DNA from: Halosaccharopolyspora lacisalsi
GTDB lineage: Bacteria > Actinomycetota > Actinomycetes > Mycobacteriales > Pseudonocardiaceae
Direction: 5' to 3'
DNA length: 64,000 bases
NCBI RefSeq assembly: GCF_014137975.1
Contig: NZ_JACGWZ010000001.1
Coordinates: forward strand, 186,001 to 250,000
A model generated the notes under the pieces. The model was not told the DNA's origin and searched no databases. It saw only the letters and a list, made by a program, of their open reading frames with translations. Position numbers and translations under genes: made by a program. Below, piece by piece: positions 57,160-64,000 of the stretch. How positions within the stretch are numbered: position 1 is the stretch's first letter; every line of letters starts with the position of its first letter.

Positions 57160-57382
57160 CGAACTCGCCGTCCTTGACACCGGAGAGGAATGCCTCGACC
57201 TCGGCGCGGGTGTAGACCAGCGCGGGACCGTTCGGGTGGCGTGAGTTGCGCATCGCGATCTCGCCGCCGTCCAGGGGGGCGACCTCGACGCAATTGCCGA
57301 TCGCGCCGCTGCGGCGGCTCTTGCGCCACGCGGCCTCGTCGAGCAGTCCTGCCGAGATTCCGTTGCGGTCGTCGTTCGTCAC
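57143..57382 (-). CDS. DUF397-domain protein
   Basis: 79 aa with AAWRKSRRSGAIGNCVEVA and AMRNSRHPNGPALVYTRAEV, the DUF397 pattern. Sits downstream of the intact XRE/DUF5753 regulator on the same strand, the typical partner arrangement. GTG 57382 with GGGTGGGA upstream. Confidence 0.88.
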   Translation of the reverse strand: MTNDDRNGISAGLLDEAAWRKSRRSGAIGNCVEVAPLDGGEIAMRNSRHPNGPALVYTRAEVEAFLSGVKDGEFDDVIR

Positions 57383-57417
57383 GTTTTCCCACCCTTTCGA
57401 GCAGACTCGAATGCATC

Positions 57418-57475
57418 TGCACGTGCATTTGAACGTGCCAGAGAGTAGCACGGATCACACCGTCTGCACGTGCAG
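57418..57475. promoter_or_regulatory. two TGCACGTGCA palindromes
   Basis: TGCACGTGCA at 57418-57427 and CTGCACGTGCAG at 57464-57475, centres 47 bp apart, with a further GAACGTGC half site between them. They lie between the XRE gene stop and the DUF397 start, so they may be operators for the XRE protein at a promoter of the DUF397 gene. Confidence 0.5.
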
Positions 57476-57518
57476 CTGCACGACAACACTCGAAGGTGTC
57501 AACGGCGCGTTTTTCGCA

Positions 57519-58406
57519 CTAGAGTTCGGCGCGCGCTTTGTACAGGAGTTGCCGTGTTTGCTCGGGAGTGTGGGCATCCACGGCGAGTTGGTCGAAAACC
57601 CTGCTGTACAACTCGATTTCCTTGGGTTTGTCCAGGTAAAGCGCGCCGGACAGGTGTTCGATGTAGACGAGGTTGGGCAGTTCGGGTTCGGCGAAGCGCA
57701 GCAGGCTGAACACGCCCTCCGCCGCGTAACCGCTGAGTCGGTACGGCACGATCTGCACGGCGACGTGGGGCAGTTTGGTCACCTCGAGCAGTGACTCGAG
57801 CTGGTCGATCATCACTCTGCGACCACCGATCGGCCGGTGCAGCACGGACTCGTCGAGCGCCACCCACAGTCGCGGCGCTTTCGGCCCGGCGAGCAGCAGT
57901 TGACGTCGCATCCGCAGCGCGACCCGCCGCTCGACCGCGTCGTCGGCCAGTTCCGGGCGGCCGTGGCTGGTGATCGCCCGCGCGTAGTCCTCCGTCTGCA
58001 ACAACCCGGGGACGAATTGCAGTTCGTGGGTCTGGATCAGCGAGGCGGACTCCTCCAGGCCGACGTAGTCCTGGAACCACTCGGGCATCAGATCGGTGTA
58101 GTGGTACCACCAGCCGGGCTGGTTGGACTGGGCGACCAGTTCCAGGAAGTTCTGGCGGGCGGCGCAGTCGGCCACCCCGTAGAGGGTGAGCAGGTCGGCC
58201 ACGTCACGTTCCTTGAAGCTGACCCGGCCGAGTTCCATCCTGCTGATCTTCGAGCCCGAAGCCCGGATGGAGTAACCCGCGTCGGCACGTGAGATGTCGG
58301 CGGTTTCCCGCAGCCGCCGAAGCTGTGTTCCCAGCACCATGCGCCGTGCCGTGGGGCCGCTACCGGGTTCTTCCGTGGCCGACTCGTCTGAGGTGTCCGT
58401 GGCCAT
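57519..58406 (-). CDS. XRE-family regulator with DUF5753 domain
   Basis: 295 aa. Helix-turn-helix at about 30-90 (LGTQLRRLRETADISRADAG, SGSKISRMELGRV) and the DUF5753 sensor at about 105-290 (GLEESASLIQTHELQFVPGL, LLQTEDYARAI, LRMRRQLLL). ATG 58406 has GAGGAG 5 nt upstream. Such proteins pair with DUF397 proteins to control development or antibiotic production in actinomycetes. Divergent from a DUF574-type methyltransferase gene. Confidence 0.92.
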   Translation of the reverse strand: MATDTSDESATEEPGSGPTARRMVLGTQLRRLRETADISRADAGYSIRASGSKISRMELGRVSFKERDVADLLTLYGVADCAARQNFLELVAQSNQPGWWYHYTDLMPEWFQDYVGLEESASLIQTHELQFVPGLLQTEDYARAITSHGRPELADDAVERRVALRMRRQLLLAGPKAPRLWVALDESVLHRPIGGRRVMIDQLESLLEVTKLPHVAVQIVPYRLSGYAAEGVFSLLRFAEPELPNLVYIEHLSGALYLDKPKEIELYSRVFDQLAVDAHTPEQTRQLLYKARAEL

Positions 58407-58432
58407 AGCGGCTCCTCGGTGTGCTGTGTCCT

Positions 58433-58482
58433 GATCGGTTGTCACACTTGCCCTTCACCGATCGCGTCGATACCCCTACGCT
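58433..58482. promoter_or_regulatory. divergent promoter, XRE/methyltransferase
   Basis: GATCGGT (58433-58439) and ACCGATC (58457-58463) form an inverted repeat; TACGCT (58477-58482) is the likely -10 for the methyltransferase. The repeat sits over the -35 region, a plausible operator. Confidence 0.4.
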
Positions 58483-58530
58483 GTGTACCTCGTGATCGAT
58501 GCCGACACCTTAACGCCTAGCGAGGCCCGC

Positions 58531-59367
58531 ATGCCCGATCTCCACTCCTCGACCGTCAGCGCCACACCCGCGCGCATCGACACCACCAAGGCCAGCATCG
58601 CCCGGGTCTACGACGCCTTCCTGTACGGCAAGGACAACTACGAGATCGACAGGGAGGTCTTTCACCGGGTCCAGCGGGTGGCTCCGGAGGCGGCCATGCT
58701 CGCCTGGGACAACCGCAACTTCCTCATCCGCGTGACCCGTTTCCTGGCCGCCCAGACGGGAGTGAGCCAGTACCTCGACTGCGGTTCGGGGCTGCCCACG
58801 GCGGAGAACACCCATCAGGCGGCCCAACGACTCGACCCGGACGCCCGCGTGGTCTACGTCGACAACGACCCGGTCGTGCTCGCGCACGGGCGGGCGTTGC
58901 TGGAGGAGAACGACCGCACCTACTTCAGCGCCGCCGACATCTTCGAGCCCGAGGAGGTGCTCAACGACCCGGTCGTCACCGAGCAGCTCGACTTCTCCGA
59001 GCCGATCGCGCTGTTCCAGATAGGCACGCTGCACCACCACGCCGGTGAGCGCGATCCCGGGGAGATCATGGAGGCTTACGTCGAGGCCTTGCCGTCGGGC
59101 TCCTACGTGGCGGTGAGCCACTTCTTCGATCCGCAGGACTCCGAGTACAGCAAGCTGGCCCGCCGGATGGAGGACGTCTTCCTGCACAGTCCGATGGGGA
59201 CCGGTCTGTTCCGCACCGACGAGCAGATCAAGGCCATGCTGCCCGGGCTGGAGATCGTCGAGCCCGGGCTCGTCGTGTGTGCCGACTGGTGGCCCGACGG
59301 CCCGCGGATCAAGCCGATGGACCCGGTCTCGCGCTGCATCGTCGGTGTCGTCGGTCGTAAACCCTGA
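58531..59367 (+). CDS. SAM-dependent methyltransferase-like protein (DUF574 type)
   Basis: 278 aa from ATG 58531. Family signature IDTTKASIARVYDAFLYGKDNYEIDR at the N-terminus (read as three joined motifs), SAM motif QYLDCGSGLPT, and VVYVDNDPVVLAHGRALL for the ribose hydroxyls. CGAGG lies 6 nt before the ATG; GTG 58492 is an alternative. Genes of this family commonly sit beside XRE/DUF397 pairs in actinomycetes. Substrate unknown. Confidence 0.85.
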   Translation: MPDLHSSTVSATPARIDTTKASIARVYDAFLYGKDNYEIDREVFHRVQRVAPEAAMLAWDNRNFLIRVTRFLAAQTGVSQYLDCGSGLPTAENTHQAAQRLDPDARVVYVDNDPVVLAHGRALLEENDRTYFSAADIFEPEEVLNDPVVTEQLDFSEPIALFQIGTLHHHAGERDPGEIMEAYVEALPSGSYVAVSHFFDPQDSEYSKLARRMEDVFLHSPMGTGLFRTDEQIKAMLPGLEIVEPGLVVCADWWPDGPRIKPMDPVSRCIVGVVGRKP

Positions 59368-59405
59368 TCACCACGAACCCTGATGGCCCCGGTTCCGGGA
59401 CGGTG

Positions 59406-59411
59406 TAGGGT
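59406..59411 (+). promoter_or_regulatory. -10 box of thi operon
   Basis: TAGGGT, placed so that transcription would begin about 7 nt later, directly at the riboswitch. Confidence 0.5.
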
Positions 59412-59415
59412 CTGA

Positions 59416-59508
59416 TCGCCACGGGAGTCCGGTGCGCCGGGCTGAGAGGAGGGCCGCGACCCTCGACCGTCCACCTGAACCGGGTCATGCCGGCGCAGGG
59501 AGGCGCCA
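59416..59508 (+). ncRNA. TPP riboswitch (THI element)
   Basis: Conserved core in order: ACGGGAGTCCGG, GCCGGGCTGAGAGGA, GCGACCCTCGACCG, CACCTGAACCGGGTCATG, then CCGGCGCAGGGA. CTGAGA and ACCCTYGAACCTGA-like pieces are the pyrimidine and pyrophosphate sensor parts. It lies 49 nt before thiB, so thiamine pyrophosphate should shut off expression of the thiamine transporter, most likely by hiding the GGGAGG ribosome site. Confidence 0.93.
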
Positions 59509-59556
59509 ACGATCAGCTCGATGTGCGCACGCGTGGTGTGAACCTCGGGAGGATCG

Positions 59557-60606
59557 TTGCACCGTTTTCTGCACCGCACGCGGATCGCGGGGCTGCTCGC
59601 GGTGGCCGTGCTGGCCGCCGGCTGCTCGTTCGTCGGCGCACGGGACGACGGCGGAGACACCGTCACGCTGGTGACGCACGACTCGTTCGCCGTCGACGAG
59701 GGCGTGCTGGCCGCCTTCGAGCGCCGGTCCGGTCTCGACGTCGAGATCCGTCGCGCCGGTGACGCGGGAGCGCTGGCGAACGAGCTGGTGCTGACCAAGG
59801 ACGCCCCGATCGGCGACGTCGCTTTCGGGGTCGACTCGACCTTCGCCTCCCGCACGCTGAACCAGGGCGTGTTCACCCCCTACCGGCCCCGGAACAGCGG
59901 CGAGATCCCGCAGCGCTACTCCGTCGATCCGAAGCACCGGCTGACCGCCGTCGACGTGGGGAACGTGTGCGTCAACATCGACAAGCGGTGGTTCGCCGAA
60001 CACGACGTCCCCGAACCGACGAGCCTGCGGGACCTGACCGAGCCGCGCTACCGAGGGCTGTTCGTCGTCCCGAGCCCGGTGACGTCCTCACCGGGACTGG
60101 CCTTCCTGCTCGACACGGTCACCGCGTTCGGTGAGCACGGCTGGCGTGATTACTGGCGCGGTCTGGTCGCCAACGACGTCCGAGTCTCCGCGGGCTGGCA
60201 GGAGGCGTACAAGCAGGACTTCTCCGGCTCGGGTGGTCACGGCGATCGCCCGATCGTGTTGTCCTACGCCTCCTCGCCCACCGCGGAGACGCGTCCGGAC
60301 GGAACCTCGCGCACGAGGGCACTGCTGGAGACCTGTTACCGGCAGGTCGAGTACGCCGGGGTGTTGTCGGGGGCACGGCACCCCGAAGCTGCCCGCCGGG
60401 TCGTGGACTTCCTGCTCTCGCGCCGGTTCCAGGAGCAGGTTCCCCAGCACATGTACGTCTATCCGGCGGTGCGGGACGTTCCCGTGCCGGAGAGCTGGTC
60501 GCGGGTGGCGCCGCCGCCGCGTGACCCGGCCGAGCTGGACGCGCGGAGGGTCGAGCGCGAGCGTCAGCGCTGGGTACGGCAGTGGCGCGACTTGGTACAG
60601 GGATGA
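59557..60606 (+). CDS. thiB: thiamine ABC transporter substrate-binding lipoprotein
   Basis: 349 aa. Lipobox VLAAGC (Cys at about 23) after a short signal peptide, then a type 2 periplasmic-binding fold (TVTLVTHDSFAVDEGVLAAFE, FGVDSTFASRTL, DVGNVCVNIDKRWF, CYRQVEYAGVLSGARHPEAA), the pattern of ThiB proteins. TTG start with GGGAGG at 4 nt. First gene of a translationally coupled operon behind a TPP riboswitch, which makes thiamine or its phosphates the ligand. Confidence 0.92.
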   Translation: MHRFLHRTRIAGLLAVAVLAAGCSFVGARDDGGDTVTLVTHDSFAVDEGVLAAFERRSGLDVEIRRAGDAGALANELVLTKDAPIGDVAFGVDSTFASRTLNQGVFTPYRPRNSGEIPQRYSVDPKHRLTAVDVGNVCVNIDKRWFAEHDVPEPTSLRDLTEPRYRGLFVVPSPVTSSPGLAFLLDTVTAFGEHGWRDYWRGLVANDVRVSAGWQEAYKQDFSGSGGHGDRPIVLSYASSPTAETRPDGTSRTRALLETCYRQVEYAGVLSGARHPEAARRVVDFLLSRRFQEQVPQHMYVYPAVRDVPVPESWSRVAPPPRDPAELDARRVERERQRWVRQWRDLVQG

Positions 60607-62207
60607 CGAGCAGCCTTTCCGGCAGCCGCGCGTATCCGGTCACCGTGGGAGTCGCCGCCGTGATCGTGCTCGGGTTCCTCGGCGTCTTCTTCGCCTGGCC
60701 GGTGGTCGCGATTCTCGGGCTCGGCCTCGGTGGCGGCGTCGGTGACGTGCTGGCCGATCCCGCGACCTGGCGCCTCGTCGCCTTCACGCTCGGTCAGGCC
60801 GCCGCGTCCACGGTGGTGGCGCTGCTGGCGGGCCTGCCCCTGGCCTACGTCCTCGCCCGCGTCGCGATGCCGGGCAAGACCCTGCTCCGCGCGATGATCA
60901 CCGTGCCCTTCGTGCTGCCGACCATCGTCGTCGGCATGGCCTTCCGCGCCCTGCTCGGAGCCGAGGACGGCAACGTCGGCGCCATCGTGCTGGCCAACGC
61001 GTTCTTCAACGTCGCCGTCGTCGCCCGCACCGTGGGCGGGCTGTGGAGTCACCTCGACCGCAGGACCGAGGACGCGGCCCGGTCGCTGGGGGCCTCGCGC
61101 ATGCGCGCGTTCACGTCGGTGACGTTGCCCGCGCTGCGGCCCGCCCTGGGAGCGGCGGTGGCGGTGGTGTTCCTGTTCTGCTCGACGAGCTTCGGGATCG
61201 TGCTGGTCCTCGGTGGCGGCCGGTACCGCACCCTGGAGACCGAGATCTACCTGCGGACCGTGCGGATGCTCGACCTCTCCGGTGCCGCCGCGCTGTCGTT
61301 GCTGCAACTCGCGGCCGTGGTGGTGGCGCTGGTGATCGCGGCGGTGGCACGGCGACGTGGCGAGCGGACGTTGCGGTTACGTCAGGCCACCGACACCGCG
61401 CGCGTGCCGCAGGGCGGCGAGTGGGGCGTGGTGGTCGCCGCCGGAGCGGTGCTCTGCGGGCTGCTGGTCCCGATCGTCGCCCTGGTCGTCCGGTCGGTCT
61501 CCGGCGATGACGGCTGGACGTGGGCGGGCTACCGCGCCCTGACCGGAACTGGGGCCGGGGCACTGGAGGTCTCCGGGGTCGAAGCCGCGCTCAACTCCCT
61601 GCGCACGGCCGTCGACGCCACCTGGATGTCCCTGCTGTTGGGGCTGTTGGCCTCGGCGGTACTGGTGAGCCTGCGTAGGCGCGGTTCCGCCGAGACGATG
61701 GACGCCGCGCTGATGCTGCCGCTGGGGGTCTCGGCGGTCACCCTCGGCTTCGGATACCTGATCACCCTGGACACGCTGCCCGGTCAGCTGCGCACCTCGC
61801 CGCTGCTGGTGCCCTTCGCCCAGGCCCTGATCGCGACCCCGCTGATCGTGCGCATGGTGCTGCCGGTGGTCCGGTCGATCGACGACGGGCTGCGCGGGGC
61901 CGCCGCGCTGCTGGGGGCCGGGCCGCTGCGGGTGCGCTGGGAGGTCGACATCGCCCTGAGCGCCAGGACCGTGCTGGCCGCGGCCGGATTCGGCTTCGTC
62001 GTCGCGCTGGGGGAGTTCGGGGCCACCAGCTTCCTGGCCCGTCCCGACACGATCACCCTGCCTGTGGCCGTGGCCCGGCTGCTCGCGCGCCCGGGTGAGC
62101 TGAACACCCAGCTGGCCTACGCGGTCTGCGCACTGCTCATGGTCGTGACCGCGCTGGTGGTCCTGATCGTCGAGCGACTACGAGTTCCTACGGCGGGAGA
62201 GTTCTGA
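60603..62207 (+). CDS. thiP: thiamine ABC transporter permease
   Basis: 534 aa with about 12 membrane helices in two homologous halves, each with an EAA loop (GGLWSHLDRRTEDAARSLGA and DDGLRGAAALLGAGP). ATG 60603 overlaps the thiB stop (ATGA). Forms the membrane channel of ThiBPQ as an internally duplicated permease. Confidence 0.93.
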   Translation: MTSSLSGSRAYPVTVGVAAVIVLGFLGVFFAWPVVAILGLGLGGGVGDVLADPATWRLVAFTLGQAAASTVVALLAGLPLAYVLARVAMPGKTLLRAMITVPFVLPTIVVGMAFRALLGAEDGNVGAIVLANAFFNVAVVARTVGGLWSHLDRRTEDAARSLGASRMRAFTSVTLPALRPALGAAVAVVFLFCSTSFGIVLVLGGGRYRTLETEIYLRTVRMLDLSGAAALSLLQLAAVVVALVIAAVARRRGERTLRLRQATDTARVPQGGEWGVVVAAGAVLCGLLVPIVALVVRSVSGDDGWTWAGYRALTGTGAGALEVSGVEAALNSLRTAVDATWMSLLLGLLASAVLVSLRRRGSAETMDAALMLPLGVSAVTLGFGYLITLDTLPGQLRTSPLLVPFAQALIATPLIVRMVLPVVRSIDDGLRGAAALLGAGPLRVRWEVDIALSARTVLAAAGFGFVVALGEFGATSFLARPDTITLPVAVARLLARPGELNTQLAYAVCALLMVVTALVVLIVERLRVPTAGEF

Positions 62208-63247
62208 TGGGGCTGGAGATCCGCGACCTGTCGGTGCGCTTCGGGTCGGTGCCCGCGGTGTCCGGTGTGAACCTGTCGGTGGCCGCGGGGGAGGTGGTGG
62301 CCCTGCTCGGACCGTCCGGATGCGGCAAGTCGACGATGCTGCGCGCCGTCGCCGGGCTCGAACCCCCGACCGCCGGCGGTGTGCTCTGGAACGGTGCCGA
62401 CCTGGGTGGCGTCGCGGTGCACCGCCGCGGGTTCGGGATGGTCTTCCAGGACGGGCAGCTCTTCCCGCACCGCGACGTGGCGGGCAACGTCGCGTTCGGA
62501 CCGCGAATGCGCGGGGCGAGCAAGGCGCGGCGGCGCGAACGCGTCGGTGAGGTGCTGGAGCTCGTCGGACTCGCCGGGTACGAGCGGCGGCGCACGACGG
62601 AGCTCTCCGGTGGGGAGGCGCAACGGGTCGCGCTCGCGCGTGCGCTGGCCGCCGACCCGAGGGTGCTGCTGCTCGACGAGCCGTTGGCGGCGCTGGACCG
62701 CGCGCTGCGCGAACAGCTCGCCGTCGTCCTGGCCGAGCTGCTGGGCGGCGCAGCGGCCACCGCCCTCGTCGTCACCCACGACCACGACGAGGCGTTCACG
62801 CTCGCCGACCGGGTCGCCGTGATGTCGCGCGGCCGAATCCTGCAGGTCGACGCGCCGTCACGGCTCTGGAAGCATCCCGCGGACGAGGAGGTCGCCGCGT
62901 TCCTGGGATGTTCCACGGTGCTGTCCGCTCGGATCGGTGACGGCCTCGCCCGCTGCGCGCTCGGTGAGGTCGCCGTGCCGAGCGAGGCCGCGGGAGCGGG
63001 GCTTCTCGGGTTGCGGGCCACCGGACTGCGGGCCGTGCGCTTCGGCGGTGTCGAGGAGGAGCCGGAGGTCGTCGGTGTCGTGCGCGAGCGCGTGCACCGC
63101 CACGATCACGTGCGGGTGGCCGTGACGGTGCCGCAGGCACCGGAGCTCGGGCGGGTGGAGGCCACCGCGCGGGTGGACGACGCACCGGAGTACGAGGAGA
63201 AGGTGCGGTTGTGGCTGAACCCCGACGGCGTCGCCGTCATCGGGTGA
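62207..63247 (+). CDS. thiQ: thiamine ABC transporter ATPase
   Basis: 346 aa. Walker A GPSGCGKST (35-43), Q-loop VFQDGQLFPH, signature LSGGEAQRVALARAL, Walker B VLLLDEPLAALD and switch His VVTHDHDEA. A C-terminal about 110-residue extension is TOBE-like and may be regulatory; many ThiQ proteins lack it. ATG shares one base with the thiP stop (TGATG). The stop codon is inside a decayed family 2 hairpin. Confidence 0.93.
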   Translation: MGLEIRDLSVRFGSVPAVSGVNLSVAAGEVVALLGPSGCGKSTMLRAVAGLEPPTAGGVLWNGADLGGVAVHRRGFGMVFQDGQLFPHRDVAGNVAFGPRMRGASKARRRERVGEVLELVGLAGYERRRTTELSGGEAQRVALARALAADPRVLLLDEPLAALDRALREQLAVVLAELLGGAAATALVVTHDHDEAFTLADRVAVMSRGRILQVDAPSRLWKHPADEEVAAFLGCSTVLSARIGDGLARCALGEVAVPSEAAGAGLLGLRATGLRAVRFGGVEEEPEVVGVVRERVHRHDHVRVAVTVPQAPELGRVEATARVDDAPEYEEKVRLWLNPDGVAVIG

Positions 63248-63302
63248 ACGGGCGAAGGGGTGTCAGCGGCGTTGTGGCGGGAGTCCGGAACGCGCGTTCC
63301 CT
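63244..63302. repeat. decayed family 2 hairpin, copy 5
   Basis: Begins GTGAACG (its TGA is the thiQ stop), then about 19 unrelated bases, then CGTTGTGGCGG-GAGTCCGGAACG and CGCGTTC, matching copy 3 with small gaps. The right part contains the 14-bp palindrome GGAACGCGCGTTCC (63287-63300). Confidence 0.5.
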
Positions 63303-63849
63303 ACGTGGTCGCGCCGCTCTCGAGGGATTCGAGGAGGGATTGGGCCTTCGCACCGTCGAGGGACTCGCGGATGATGTCGGCGTGGCCGGCGTGCCGGGCC
63401 GTCTCCTCGATCAGGTGCAGCAGCACCCAGCGCGCCGAGAACGGCTCGGCGCCGGGGACGGAGCGCGCGGCCTCCGGGACGGGCAGCGGCTCGTCGAGGT
63501 CGGTGACACCGTCCACGATCGAGCGGGTCTCCACGGCCGCCGCCGCGTACTGCTCGAGGAAACCGGCCAGCGTCTCGCCCGGTCCGACGCTGTACTCGGC
63601 TTCCCGGTCCGTGACCGGCCACAGGCCCGGCAGCTCGCGCTGGGCGACCATCACCACCATCCACCGGCGTTCCGTGCGCATCACGTGCTTGAGCAGCACG
63701 GTCAGACTCAGGTCACTGGCGCTGGGCGCCCGGGCGGCCTGCTCCTCGGTGAGGCCGTGCACCGCCGCGCGCAGCGCGTCGCGCTGCTTTTCCAGGAATG
63801 TGAGCAGGCCGTCACGATCGTCGGTGACAGCGCGGACCATCAGTGACAT
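63301..63849 (-). CDS. DinB-like (DUF664-type) protein
   Basis: 182 aa four-helix bundle. Candidate metal ligands: His in LLKHVMRTERRW and His pair in HLIEETARHAGHADIIRE. The family includes mycothiol-dependent transferases and isomerases, fitting a mycothiol producer. ATG 63849 has GGAAAGG upstream. Stop converges on thiQ. Confidence 0.85.
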   Translation of the reverse strand: MSLMVRAVTDDRDGLLTFLEKQRDALRAAVHGLTEEQAARAPSASDLSLTVLLKHVMRTERRWMVVMVAQRELPGLWPVTDREAEYSVGPGETLAGFLEQYAAAAVETRSIVDGVTDLDEPLPVPEAARSVPGAEPFSARWVLLHLIEETARHAGHADIIRESLDGAKAQSLLESLESGATT

Positions 63850-63921
63850 GGGAACACCTTTCCGCGTCGAGTGAGACACAGTCTGTCACGAACCACCGAC
63901 AGTATCCGGGTAGGACCTGTG

Positions 63922-63962
63922 CGATTTTCCCTAAAGTTGTGCCACAACTTTAGGGAAAATCG
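63922..63962. repeat. family 1 palindrome, copy C
   Basis: Identical to copies A and B over 41 bp. It lies between the start of the DinB-like gene and the end of the next minus-strand gene, 16 nt after that gene's stop. Confidence 0.9.
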
Positions 63963-63978
63963 TCGAACCCTCGGGACT

Positions 63979-64000
63979 CAGACGTCCCTGGTGGCCATGC
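63979..64000 (-). CDS. 3' end of a gene continuing beyond the window
   Basis: TCA at 63979-63981 would be a stop closing the minus-strand frame ending MATRDV. Too little sequence for identification; a stop by chance is possible. Confidence 0.3.

Overview
The window is about 70% G+C and reads as chromosome of a mycothiol-producing actinobacterium, most likely Pseudonocardiales (Saccharopolyspora/Actinopolyspora-like). This is inference from the mycothiol amidase, chaplin-like secreted proteins, XRE/DUF397 pairs, many GTG starts and leaderless TANNNT promoters. The backbone follows the gene order I know from Mycobacterium tuberculosis Rv1075c-Rv1112: SGNH esterase, cbs, pra, metB, greA, DUF4307, mca, small membrane protein, YyaL-type protein, hemolysin III, Z-prenyl synthase, phoH2, fum, glpX, DUF4245, xseB, xseA, Rv1109c-like, ispH, DUF6542, ychF. 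No alignment was run.

Layout. 1-5.6 kb: transsulfuration enzymes (cbs, metB) around two Pro/Gln-rich membrane proteins. 5.7-8.6 kb: tyrosine catabolism (hppD) with a divergent Lrp regulator, then greA. 8.8-16 kb: mycothiol amidase, a kinase-phosphatase, a YyaL-type protein, hemolysin III, prenyl synthase. 16-20 kb: tandem chaplin-like genes, DUF885-like protein, PIN-PhoH. 20-25.5 kb: accessory patch with VOC proteins, deaminase, AraC regulator, guaB1 and three broken genes. 25.5-39 kb: GGDEF protein, fumarase, two trypsin-like proteases around a ferredoxin-NADP reductase, glpX, xse operon, ispH. 39.8-46.6 kb: GH172 (DUF2961) secreted glycosidase, LacI regulator, fucose/arabinose isomerase and FGGY kinase, which could together release, isomerise and phosphorylate D-arabinose. 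46.7-55 kb: rmuC, sbcDC, DUF2252 protein, a lipoprotein, ychF. 55-59.4 kb: degenerate island with an integrase remnant and a frameshifted GAF-ANTAR gene, then an XRE/DUF397/methyltransferase cluster. 59.4-63.3 kb: TPP riboswitch followed by thiBPQ. The window ends with a DinB-like gene and the tail of another minus-strand gene.

Two dispersed palindromic families stand out. Family 1 is an AT-rich 41-bp perfect inverted repeat with three identical copies (5633, 20127, 63922). Family 2 is a 47-nt hairpin with four copies placed 9-26 nt after stop codons (14266, 19910, 23249, 42438); its arms change in a compensatory way while the apical part stays constant. A decayed fifth copy follows thiQ. No rRNA, tRNA, CRISPR array or intact insertion sequence was seen.
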